Shown: piece by piece, positions 16,803-24,557 of the stretch
Layout: the number at the start of each line of letters is the position of its first letter
How positions within the stretch are numbered: the stretch's first letter is position 1
Source: an uncultured Neglectibacter sp.
GTDB taxonomy: Bacteria; Bacillota; Clostridia; Oscillospirales; Acutalibacteraceae
Length of the DNA: 41,101 bases
Assembly (NCBI GenBank): GCA_947647615.1
Contig: CANSKS010000025.1
Span: forward strand, 1-41,101
Direction of reading: 5' to 3'
The notes under the pieces: model-generated
What the model was told of the DNA's origin: nothing
Databases searched by the model: none
What the model saw: only the letters and a program-made list of their open reading frames with translations
Program-made: the position numbers and the translations under genes

Positions 16803-17588
16803 TTATGGTTCCAACTGCTTTTTATGTCGCGCCCGATATTCTCCCGGCGAAAGACCGGTATACTTTTTAAATACCTGGGAGAAATAAGAAAAATTAGAAT
16901 ATCCTACCTTGACGGCCACCAGGCTCACCGGGATGCCGGTATCTGCCAGCAGCGCCTGGGCAGTACGCATTTTTTCCGCTAAAATGTAATCGCTTAAAGA
17001 ACCGCCGGTCTCACGCTTAAAAAGCCGGGAAAGGTATTCTGGATTTAAATAAATGGCTTCTGCTATTTGCGTCCGGCTCAGTTCCGTGTCTAAGTTCCGG
17101 CGAATATATTCCATAGCTTGACGCACCGGATGCGGCTTTCCTTTTTCTTCCCTCACCTCATTTTCCGAAGCGCTGCGGTAATCTTCATATTGGTAATAGT
17201 GACGAAGCCTGGAAGTTTCGCGCACTTTCCCAGCTACTCGGCGCAAAGCCTCCTCGATTTCTTCATAAGGGGCGGGCTGCAAAATATAGTCGTAGCTGCC
17301 CAGCTTTACCGCCTCCTGGGCGTAAGAAAATTCTGCATGAGCAGAAAGAAAAATGCAGGCCACATCCGGCTTTCTCTCCTGCGCCCAACGGAGCAGCTGG
17401 AACCCGTTTTCCGGAGGCATTTCAATATCGCACAGCAGCACATCTATGGCTTCCCTCAGAAAAATGCTTTTTGCTTCTTTTACACTATAGGCCGGGAACA
17501 CCTGGGCAATTCCCGCCCGTTCCCAATTCACCCCGCTGATCACCCCTCGTACCACTTCGGGCTGGTCGTCAATCACCAATACATTCAT
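16803..17588 (-). CDS. AraC-type response regulator (YesN family)
   Basis: 261 residues. The receiver domain has acidic pocket DD (7-8) and phosphoacceptor D54 (LLCDIEMPPENG). The C-terminal AraC/XylS double helix-turn-helix (about 155-256) includes AIYLNPEYLSRLFKRETGGSLSDYI and VGYSNFSYFSQVFKKYTGLSPGEYR. It should activate transcription when phosphorylated by the sensor encoded just upstream. Start ATG and the sensor stop TGA share four bases (ATGA), indicating translational coupling. The neighbouring Lpl transporter is the expected target. Confidence 0.94.
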   Translation of the reverse strand: MNVLVIDDQPEVVRGVISGVNWERAGIAQVFPAYSVKEAKSIFLREAIDVLLCDIEMPPENGFQLLRWAQERKPDVACIFLSAHAEFSYAQEAVKLGSYDYILQPAPYEEIEEALRRVAGKVRETSRLRHYYQYEDYRSASENEVREEKGKPHPVRQAMEYIRRNLDTELSRTQIAEAIYLNPEYLSRLFKRETGGSLSDYILAEKMRTAQALLADTGIPVSLVAVKVGYSNFSYFSQVFKKYTGLSPGEYRARHKKQLEP

Positions 17589-19342
17589 TCAGCCGCTCCC
17601 CCCTCCTTTGGAGAATCCAGGTCCTTTTCTTCTACAGGGATCAATATTTCGGAAACACATCCGGGGTCTGTATTGAAAAAAGCGTACATAACCCCCTCGC
17701 CATAAAGGAGCTTTATTCTGTTTTTTACATTGTTCAGCCCTACATGCCGGCTGGTATAGACTTCGCTGGAACTGCTGTTAATTTCTTGGAGGATCTCGTC
17801 CGAAAAACCCTTGCCGTTATCGCTGACCGTAAGGTCAATATACCTTTGGCCCTCGCTCCTTAGTAACGATGCCTTCACGTCGATTTCCAGGGCAAAGTCC
17901 GGATCTTCCTTGTGCTTTATGGAATTTTCCACAAAGGTCTGTATGGAAAGGGGCGGAACAGGGAAATTCATCAGCCGCGAGTCCGCGCTGATAGAGAGCC
18001 GCGGAGGATGAGCGGCCACAAAAGCCTGCAGCTCCACATAATTTCGCACATGGTCAAGCTCTCTTTCCAAGGGGACAAAAGAAAGATTATCTTGAAAAAT
18101 ATAGCGGATATGCCGGGTAAAAGCCACGATCATCTGCTGCATTTTGCTGTATTCCTGCTGCTGGGCCATAGCATACAGGCCCTTTAGGCCATTCAAGAAG
18201 AAATGAGGGCGTATTTGTAATTGCAGATACCGCAGCTGGGCCTTCTGGGCTTCCAATTCCTTTTCGTAAGATTCTATTTTTAGCTTTTTGATTTGCCCCA
18301 TCATGGTATTAAAGGTTTCATTTACCTGGCGGAATTCTAACACTTGCCCTTCTGTAGGAGCTTGCGCTTCTAAATCGCCGCCGTGGATGCGTTCTATGGT
18401 AACCTTTAGCTGCCCCACTGGTTTTATTAGCAGTCGGTTCAGCCAGAGCATCAAAAAAGGGAGAGCCAGAACAGCCAGCAAAGAAAAAGCCAAAAGCCCG
18501 TTTTGAATAGAGTCCAGGCTTTCCAAATACCCAGACCCTCCTACCAAAAATACCAAATTACAGTCGGCGTTTTCCAAACGCCTGCCAATAATCATATACT
18601 GCTTCGGGGAACCGGAAAGAAAATAGCTGCTGTAATCGCCTTCTAAGTCAATATGCTGCTCTGCAATAAAATTCTCCTGAGTCAGGGGAACATGTTCCAG
18701 TGTGGTGAAAGCAGCCACCGCCTCCTGTTCCAGCTTCCATTCTGTGGAATCTAACAGCAGGTTTAGAGGAGCCATTGCCACCAAGTAAGTACCCCTGCCG
18801 CCAAAAAAACGGAACAAATAGGCCTCTCCCCCTACCCGAGCCCACCGCCAGCCCATTTTCATGGTGATAGCATCCTTGCTCACCGCCTCACGGACAAACT
18901 GGCGCAGCTCTACCTTTTCTGGGTAAGTAAAATTATCGCGGAACATGTCTCTTTCTGTTTTACTGGGAACACTGTAAAGGAAAAAGGCACCTACCGCCGA
19001 ATAGGAAGGCATAATAGGCTTTAACTGGCCGTACAACGCCAAGGCGGAAAGATGGGCCTGCAAGCTGGAAGCCCCACCCGAAAGCGTGATAAAATCTACA
19101 TTTCTGGCTACCACCGCAGTCATAGCTTCATCTACCGCGGCAAGCTGATCTTCAATTTGCCTGGCACAGGCGTCTACTGTGCGCTGGTTCGATTCTGCCA
19201 GCCTCTCGTTAAATGTCCGTATGGAATAAATGGAATTGAAAATAAGCAACACTGCCAAAGGCAAGGCAATACAAACCACGCCAGTAAGCAACAACTGCCG
19301 GAAAGACCATATTCTTTTAATGCTGCATTCCCCTCCCAGCAC
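17585..19342 (-). CDS. Sensor histidine kinase (YesM family)
   Basis: 585 residues. TM1 (about 16-40), an extracytoplasmic sensor of about 240 residues, TM2 (282-304), a HAMP linker (304-356), the His_kinase domain with H380 in QIRPHFFLN, and an HATPase domain (NSIKHKEDP, VSDNGKGFSDE). It likely senses a carbohydrate and phosphorylates the AraC-type partner. The start is uncertain. GTG at 19340-19342 is the longest frame but has a weak ribosome binding site. A very strong GGGAGGGG lies inside the frame and points to an in-frame ATT at 19319-19321, seven codons later; the ATG between them opens only ATG CAG CAT TAA in another frame. Confidence 0.93.
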   Translation of the reverse strand: MLGGECSIKRIWSFRQLLLTGVVCIALPLAVLLIFNSIYSIRTFNERLAESNQRTVDACARQIEDQLAAVDEAMTAVVARNVDFITLSGGASSLQAHLSALALYGQLKPIMPSYSAVGAFFLYSVPSKTERDMFRDNFTYPEKVELRQFVREAVSKDAITMKMGWRWARVGGEAYLFRFFGGRGTYLVAMAPLNLLLDSTEWKLEQEAVAAFTTLEHVPLTQENFIAEQHIDLEGDYSSYFLSGSPKQYMIIGRRLENADCNLVFLVGGSGYLESLDSIQNGLLAFSLLAVLALPFLMLWLNRLLIKPVGQLKVTIERIHGGDLEAQAPTEGQVLEFRQVNETFNTMMGQIKKLKIESYEKELEAQKAQLRYLQLQIRPHFFLNGLKGLYAMAQQQEYSKMQQMIVAFTRHIRYIFQDNLSFVPLERELDHVRNYVELQAFVAAHPPRLSISADSRLMNFPVPPLSIQTFVENSIKHKEDPDFALEIDVKASLLRSEGQRYIDLTVSDNGKGFSDEILQEINSSSSEVYTSRHVGLNNVKNRIKLLYGEGVMYAFFNTDPGCVSEILIPVEEKDLDSPKEGGAAE

Positions 19343-19367
19343 AGGAACAAACTGCTCTTTTAGAAAT

Positions 19368-19412
19368 ATTATACAAGATCATTTTCTAAGGCGCAAGAGT
19401 AAGCTCTTGCGC
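19368..19412 (-). promoter_or_regulatory. Promoter of the YesM/YesN operon with overlapping palindromic operator
   Basis: Minus strand: TTGCGC (19391-19396), 17-base spacer, TATAAT (19368-19373). The -35 box lies inside the perfect inverted repeat GCGCAAGAG (19391-19399) / CTCTTGCGC (19404-19412), four bases apart, so a dimeric protein bound there would block or alter RNA polymerase contact. Confidence 0.72.
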
Positions 19413-19456
19413 AAGACAAATAAATTTTTTACACAATTTTCCGGATTTCCTATCTC

Positions 19457-19485
19457 TTGACAGCCAAATTCAGGCATCCTATAAT
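19457..19485 (+). promoter_or_regulatory. Consensus sigma-A promoter of the 254-residue membrane protein gene
   Basis: TTGACA (19457-19462), 17-base spacer, TATAAT (19480-19485): a perfect match to the consensus. It diverges from the YesM/YesN promoter. Confidence 0.85.
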
Positions 19486-19588
19486 TGAAAGAAATATAAT
19501 TCCGAAAATTTGAACAACCAAGTCTCTCATTCTTGCTTTTACAAACCAGCTTTTGAGTAAATAAACCTACAGAAAGGGGAGGTCCATT

Positions 19589-20353
19589 TTGGAAAAAACA
19601 GGAAAGCGCTTTTTTTCTCTCTGTTTGGCGCTTTTGTTGCTGGCAGCATTCCCGGTTCTGGCTTCCGCTAACGCGGCGGAGCCCCCTTGTTTCACAGTGC
19701 TGGTCAGCAACGCCCCAAAGGGCCTAAAGCTTTCCGTACAATACCCGGATGGCAGAAACTACGGACCTGTGTACCTTTGCGAAGATGACAGCCGCGGCTG
19801 GGAAAGCTACTACCGCTTCTTTCGCTCTCACGGTTTCAGTGAAGCCGATTTGGGAAAGGCACAGCTTGTGGTGGAGCTGCCGGAAAAATGCTTTTCCTGC
19901 CCGTTCCCGGAAGGCGCCGTCCAAAAATATAACGCCCTTTTTGTTTTAGATATTGGGAGCAAGGCCTTAAAGCCGGGGACCTCCCTCTTTCGCACGCCGG
20001 TGCTGGTAGGGCTGCGCATTTTGTTGACACTGCTCATAGAGGGCCTTGTGTTCTTTGCTTTTGGCTACCGAAGCAAGAGCAGCTGGCAGGCTTTCGTCAT
20101 TGTTAACCTCATCACCCAGGTGGGCCTGAACCTGCTGTTTCTGGGGGAATCTTCTGTAAATGGCAGCTACTCCAACACGATCATGCTGCTGTTTTACGCA
20201 TTCGCCGAAGTTCTGATCTTTATGGTGGAAGCCGTTTTGTTTGGGCTCCTGCTGAAGGAACATTCCGACAGACGCGCTTTCTTGTACGCTCTGGCCGGCA
20301 ACTCGGCCAGCCTTTTGGCCGGAGGAGCGTGCATCCTGCTTCTGCCCTTTTAA
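19589..20353 (+). CDS. Unknown membrane protein with signal peptide and four C-terminal spans
   Basis: 254 residues from TTG at 19589; AAAGGGGAGG lies six bases upstream. A signal peptide (cleavage near ASANA, residue 28) precedes an extracytoplasmic domain of about 100 residues with three or four cysteines (CFTVLV, CEDD, CFSCPF). About four membrane spans follow (roughly 132-155, 163-182, 193-220, 228-250). Weak resemblance to uncharacterised Firmicutes membrane proteins; I do not recognise the family. It is monocistronic under a perfect promoter, so it is probably well expressed. The divergent palindrome shared with the YesM/YesN promoter is the only regulatory hint. Confidence 0.78.
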   Translation: MEKTGKRFFSLCLALLLLAAFPVLASANAAEPPCFTVLVSNAPKGLKLSVQYPDGRNYGPVYLCEDDSRGWESYYRFFRSHGFSEADLGKAQLVVELPEKCFSCPFPEGAVQKYNALFVLDIGSKALKPGTSLFRTPVLVGLRILLTLLIEGLVFFAFGYRSKSSWQAFVIVNLITQVGLNLLFLGESSVNGSYSNTIMLLFYAFAEVLIFMVEAVLFGLLLKEHSDRRAFLYALAGNSASLLAGGACILLLPF

Positions 20354-20363
20354 AACCCCCGTT

Positions 20364-20400
20364 CCTCTTGCCCGATCGCCAAACCGCAAGGGGCTTTCTC
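20364..20400 (+). terminator. Probable terminator of the membrane protein gene
   Basis: CCTCTTGC (20364-20371) pairs with GCAAGGGG (20386-20393, one G-U pair), followed by CTTTCTCTATTT. A second hairpin (TATGAGGT 20405-20412 with ACCTCATA 20430-20437) follows directly. Confidence 0.5.
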
Positions 20401-20546
20401 TATTTATGAGGTGCAATAGTAAGCTTCAGACCTCATATATTTCCTTACACCTTTTCGGCCCAAACCTTCCCCTAACAACTATATTCGGGCAGCATATGAG
20501 GATGCTGCTATCGAAACAAGCGAAGATTAACTTATGGGAAATATAT

Positions 20547-20584
20547 CAACATCGCCGGAACCTTTAGAAGTTCCGGCGATGTTG
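20547..20584. terminator. 15-bp hairpin downstream of the clostripain-like gene
   Basis: CAACATCGCCGGAAC (20547-20561) and its exact complement (20570-20584) form a stable stem with an eight-base loop, 48 bases beyond the protease stop on minus. The following minus-strand sequence ATATATTTCCC is only weakly T-rich, so this may be a 3' stabilising hairpin as much as a terminator. Confidence 0.6.
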
Positions 20585-20632
20585 TACTCAAGACAGCAGG
20601 ATTGCTCAAAACCCTCCCTACACAAGGAAAGT

Positions 20633-22630
20633 TTAATAGACAGAAGTCGTGATTTCCCCATTGGCACAGTCAAAAGTTACTGCCTCCGAATAGGCATAAT
20701 TTCCCAAAGCGTCTTTCATTTCAAAAACCATAGCATATCTGCCATCCGGTAAGGAGGCCTCTCCGAAGGAAGTGCTCGCTGTGACGGTAATTTCTTCCAC
20801 CGTATAGGTTTCAAAATCGTCATCTCCACTGTGAGACGACATCTTCCACAGGATGGTAATCACATCGCCCTCTTGAAGGAGCCGCATCTCCTTGCTGGCC
20901 ATGCCGGACTCCTCCAACCCGGGGGAGGCGCCTAAAATGCTCCATGTCTCACCGGAGAAATCATAGGCCACCTGAAGGTTATACGCCTGGCCGTTGAGCA
21001 GGATGGGCACTGAATAGAGGTTATAGCCTTCCCCTTCGAAGGAAAGCTCCATATATACAAGATGCCCATCAATAGCTCCCCAAACTCCTCGGAAATTGTC
21101 GCGAAAAATTCCGTTTTCCCAATCGGCAAGTATATCGTTATCGGTTCCCAGCAGCAACATGATATCGTTCTCTTCGTCTACACGGAACAGGGAAAAACCA
21201 ACGCTCGCCAGCACTTTGTTGGCCTGAGCGCCCAGCTCCAGGAAGGAAGTCCCGTCCTCCTCCAAGTCTAAGGATGCGCCTTCCCAACCCATGTCCGACA
21301 GCGTAATAATGTCCGGCAGTTCCTCAATATCCAAAGAAGCCAGGTACTCTTCCCCACCCTCGGTAAGCTCGCCCGTAAGGCCGTAGGAGTACAGCTGTTT
21401 AAATGCCTGACCGGTACCCAGGGCGGCATAACCGTTAAAATTCTCAATGTCGCCATCGTAAACATAGTAGCAGCTCAATCCTGTAGCCTCCGAACGGTAC
21501 GGCCCCCCCACCTGGTAGAGCACGCAATCGGCTAAGGCATCACAAATCCCCTGTGCAGAGGGCAGCATCCAAGCCAGCTTCCGAGCCAAATGGCCCAAGT
21601 CCACCATGTTGGTATAACCCTGATCCCGAGTATTGCCGCCATAATTCTCGCTTTGAGCGGCAACACGGCCCAGCTCGGCAAAAAATCCCGGATCCGCAGC
21701 GGCGGCAACAAAGGCCTCTTGGCCAAAGGTTTCATAAGCTTCCAGCAGCGGGGCAAGCTTTGTCAAATCTGTGACAGAAAGAGTTACCTGCTCCTCTGTA
21801 CCTACCTCCTGGCAGCCTTCGTAATAGGAGTTGCAAATGGCCGTACCCAGGCTGCCGCCATCCATAGCCGGGTTCTGAGCCAGCTCTTGCAGCCATCCGG
21901 AGTAAAGCCAGCCGTTTCCAGGCTCCACCTCTTCAGATGCCACCAGGTACTTGGCAAAGTTTTGAAATACAGCCGCCACGTCAATAGTGGCCATAAGGCA
22001 GGCGTCGAATCCCACCAGCTCCAAAGCAGGATTTGCCGTATCGGCGGGCCAGACCTCTTGAAAGGCCTGATACATCTCGTTAAGATCCAAGGAATCCATG
22101 TCATAGAGCTCATCAAAAGCGGCGCCGCTTACCGAACCACCGCCATGGTTCCAAAAGGTGACCGCCACCTTGTCGGCAGGATAGTTGGTATTGGCGAATT
22201 CCAAAAACTCATAAAGGGTCTGGGCATCGCCCATGCTGGCAGAGTCTACCTCTTCCACCAAACTCATCCCATCCTGGTTGCAAACCCAGCGCTGAAGCTT
22301 TGTGGGGTCGATCTCTTCGTTCTGCCATTCACTGGCTCCGCCGGTCTGTATGACTACCGTCACATTTTCCGGCAGAGCGATCTCCATCATCTCGCTCAAG
22401 TCCGTACTGGCATATCCGCCATTACTCTCCAGATCACTGCCGCAGAGGTACCAATATATGGCCCAAGTTCCCTCTTCGGGTTGAGAAACAGGTTCCGGAT
22501 CCGCGGAAACAGGAGCCGACTGTTCCGTGGAACTGCTAAGTTCTGAGGAGGTTGAAGTCCCATTTCCACCGCAGGCTGCCAAGGATAGGCAGAGCAGCAG
22601 TGACAGTAAAAATGCGATTGCTTTTTTCAT
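20633..22630 (-). CDS. Clostripain-family (C11) cysteine peptidase lipoprotein
   Basis: 665 residues. A lipoprotein signal ends in lipobox LAAC with C20; a Ser/Pro/Glu-rich linker reaches residue 53. The C11 domain starts at TWAIYWYLCGSDLES. The catalytic dyad is visible as H162 in FWNHGGG and C211 in VGFDACLMAT. The remaining 400 residues include a beta-rich C-terminal part (YTVEEITVTAS). It should be a surface-anchored endopeptidase; clostripain prefers Arg/Lys, but specificity here is not shown. AGGAGGAC precedes the ATG. Its promoter carries the 29-bp direct-repeat element also found before the channel operon, which suggests control by the nearby LytTR regulator. Confidence 0.93.
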   Translation of the reverse strand: MKKAIAFLLSLLLCLSLAACGGNGTSTSSELSSSTEQSAPVSADPEPVSQPEEGTWAIYWYLCGSDLESNGGYASTDLSEMMEIALPENVTVVIQTGGASEWQNEEIDPTKLQRWVCNQDGMSLVEEVDSASMGDAQTLYEFLEFANTNYPADKVAVTFWNHGGGSVSGAAFDELYDMDSLDLNEMYQAFQEVWPADTANPALELVGFDACLMATIDVAAVFQNFAKYLVASEEVEPGNGWLYSGWLQELAQNPAMDGGSLGTAICNSYYEGCQEVGTEEQVTLSVTDLTKLAPLLEAYETFGQEAFVAAAADPGFFAELGRVAAQSENYGGNTRDQGYTNMVDLGHLARKLAWMLPSAQGICDALADCVLYQVGGPYRSEATGLSCYYVYDGDIENFNGYAALGTGQAFKQLYSYGLTGELTEGGEEYLASLDIEELPDIITLSDMGWEGASLDLEEDGTSFLELGAQANKVLASVGFSLFRVDEENDIMLLLGTDNDILADWENGIFRDNFRGVWGAIDGHLVYMELSFEGEGYNLYSVPILLNGQAYNLQVAYDFSGETWSILGASPGLEESGMASKEMRLLQEGDVITILWKMSSHSGDDDFETYTVEEITVTASTSFGEASLPDGRYAMVFEMKDALGNYAYSEAVTFDCANGEITTSVY

Positions 22631-22677
22631 TTCCGATTAGTCCTCCTGGGTCTATGTATGCGGCCTTACGGGCCACG

Positions 22678-22749
22678 ACTATAAAGTATAAGCTTTTTTT
22701 GAAAAAATGAGTGCGACAGGCTGAATCGTACCGAAAAAGTACCGAATCG
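22678..22749 (-). promoter_or_regulatory. Probable LytTR operator and promoter of the clostripain-like gene
   Basis: Element 22721-22749 has two 8-bp direct repeats, CTGAATCG and CCGAATCG, with starts 21 bases apart, the two-turn spacing typical of LytTR-domain regulators. On the minus strand 37 bases separate it from TATAGT (22678-22683). No good -35 box is present, as expected for an activated promoter. The element matches the one at 24521-24549 at 26 of 29 positions. Confidence 0.7.
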
Positions 22750-22766
22750 CTAGTCAGGAGCAGCTC

Positions 22767-23600
22767 TTATATATGGTTTTCTCTTTGCTTTAAAAGTTTT
22801 TCCACATGGGCCAGCTGTTTTTGCAGCTCCTCAAGCTCTTTCTGAAGCTGGTTGGGTTCAATGGGTTCCCTTTCTGTACGTCCCTGCTCCTCGCTTACTT
22901 GGCTGATGGCGTTTACTACAATGCCTACCACCACATTCATAATTAAAAAAGCAGTGCATAACACAAAGGGGACAAAATAGACCCATGCCCAGGGAAAGAT
23001 CTCCATCACCGGCCGGGAGATACCCATGGACCAACTCTCCAAAGTCATCACCTGGAAGAGTGTGTAAAAGCTCCTTCCTATGGAGCCAAACCAATCGGGG
23101 AACTCGGCGCCGAATAAAGTAGTTCCCATGATGGAAAAGATATAGTAGACCAGCATAAGCAGAATCCCGCTCCAAAAGATGCCAGGGATAGAGCGCCCTA
23201 TGGCCTCCACGATCAGCCGAAGCTCTTTTAGTCCTGACACCAGCCGAAAACCCCGCAGGCTTTTTAATGCCCTTAGCGACCGCATAACCCGGAAAATACG
23301 GAATATCCGGAAAACCGAGAAGAAGCTGAGGTCCGAAAACAGCGAAATGATTACGATTAGTAAATCAAATAAATTCCAGCCGTCCCGAAAAAAGTGGAGC
23401 CGGTAAACGATAAGCTTCATAAGCAGTTCCACCACAAAGATCCACAGACAAACGCTATCGAGACAAATGAGTACCTGGCGCGCGACATCCGGGAGGTCCT
23501 TTGCCGTTTGTATGCCCATAATTGCCGCGTTTAGGGCGATCACTGCCAGAATGAAGTTCTGAAACAGGCGGCTCTCCACAAATTTTTTGAGTTTTTCCAT
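22767..23600 (-). CDS. Voltage-gated ion channel of the bacterial sodium-channel (NaChBac-like) type
   Basis: 277 residues, the length of single-domain BacNav proteins. Six spans are visible. S4 carries a positive residue at every third position (R98, R101, R104, R107, R110, K113, R116, R119), the voltage sensor. The pore loop reads TLESWS (186-191), the sodium-selective filter sequence of NaChBac relatives. S6 is FLIMNVVVGIVVNAI, and residues 247-273 form a Gln/Glu/Leu coiled coil as in BacNav tetramers. It should be a tetrameric plasma-membrane Na+ channel opened by depolarisation. AAAGGAGC precedes the ATG. The gene follows the 256-residue membrane protein by 36 bases, so they are probably one transcript. 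Confidence 0.93.
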   Translation of the reverse strand: MEKLKKFVESRLFQNFILAVIALNAAIMGIQTAKDLPDVARQVLICLDSVCLWIFVVELLMKLIVYRLHFFRDGWNLFDLLIVIISLFSDLSFFSVFRIFRIFRVMRSLRALKSLRGFRLVSGLKELRLIVEAIGRSIPGIFWSGILLMLVYYIFSIMGTTLFGAEFPDWFGSIGRSFYTLFQVMTLESWSMGISRPVMEIFPWAWVYFVPFVLCTAFLIMNVVVGIVVNAISQVSEEQGRTEREPIEPNQLQKELEELQKQLAHVEKLLKQRENHI

Positions 23601-23636
23601 GGCTTCTCGCTCCTTTGGCTTGAACTAACTACGGCC

Positions 23637-24407
23637 TTAGCCGCCAGTGAAGAAGCTGGCAAGGTTGAACCCCGTAGGCATGGGAATTGTAAACATATAA
23701 ATCGTCGCCAACAGAAACGCCACCAGAGAAATCGCCACAATGGCTATCTTGTTCTTGGTATTGTTAAATGTGCTGACAATACCAAGCAGGAACAACACCA
23801 CGCTATAAATAACCGTCACTAAGCCGTAAGCATCACCATTGGCATTGGCCTGTTTTCCAACCTCCAGTGCTTCCCGGGACTGGGCCAACAGCTCATTGGC
23901 TGTCTCGAAGTACCCTGCAAGATATTCCTCGTTAAAGAACGGCGATGTATATGCCTCGTCGCTTTCCAGCCAAGCAAGTACTGTACCTACAGGGTCAGAT
24001 TTTTCTTCCTCGCTGAGCATGTAATTCCAGCCGATAGCTTCGGCCATGCGTTCCGAAAGGTTTTCATCCAGCTTAAAGAAAAGCTGAGTACTCACCTTTT
24101 CTACCGTGTCATTATCATTTTTGCCCTGGGCGAAAGAGATCTCCATTTGCATATCGCTGACATCATTCCACAACAACATATCCTGGTTCATCTGCTGGAC
24201 TCCGGCATTATATTCGGAGTTGCCCTCGGAGGCCAAGTTGTTACTTGTGGTATAGCTGGTGGCTTGGTTTCCGCCGTGCAGGCTGCCGATCCAGCTGCCC
24301 CAAGCGGTGAGCAACGCGGTGATGCCCAACATGATCACCACTATTAACTCTATGATTTCATCCTTGCTTCTCTTTTCGTTGTGCTTTGAAGGGTTCTTTT
24401 CTTCCAT
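23637..24407 (-). CDS. Unknown three-span membrane protein co-transcribed with the channel
   Basis: 256 residues. A Lys/Glu-rich N-terminus (1-17) is followed by TM1 (18-42), a large loop of about 150 residues that is acidic, Asn/Gln-rich and cysteine-free (YNAGVQQMNQDMLLWNDVSDM), then TM2 (195-214) and TM3 (221-243), and a short Gly/Phe tail. There is slight resemblance to DUF4337-type proteins but no secure family. First gene of the operon: AAAGGAT precedes the ATG, and the LytTR-type element lies upstream. Linkage to the channel suggests an accessory or partner subunit, which is inference only. Confidence 0.8.
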   Translation of the reverse strand: MEEKNPSKHNEKRSKDEIIELIVVIMLGITALLTAWGSWIGSLHGGNQATSYTTSNNLASEGNSEYNAGVQQMNQDMLLWNDVSDMQMEISFAQGKNDNDTVEKVSTQLFFKLDENLSERMAEAIGWNYMLSEEEKSDPVGTVLAWLESDEAYTSPFFNEEYLAGYFETANELLAQSREALEVGKQANANGDAYGLVTVIYSVVLFLLGIVSTFNNTKNKIAIVAISLVAFLLATIYMFTIPMPTGFNLASFFTGG

Positions 24408-24476
24408 GAGGTTCTCATATCCTTTCTAAAAAATGAAGTGCTGCCGACGCGTGAGCACCGGCAGCCACTAAGTCGA

Positions 24477-24549
24477 ACTATAGCATAAATCAAATTCCAA
24501 TAAAAAGAGATCCCTTCGTCCTGAATCGTACCAAAAAGGTACTGAATCG
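24477..24549 (-). promoter_or_regulatory. Probable LytTR operator and promoter of the channel operon
   Basis: Element 24521-24549 contains two perfect copies of CTGAATCG (24521-24528 and 24542-24549), starts 21 bases apart. On minus, 38 bases separate it from TATAGT (24477-24482). It begins eight bases past the sensor kinase stop. Same element and geometry as at 22721-22749. Confidence 0.72.
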
Positions 24550-24557
24550 GCTTAAAA

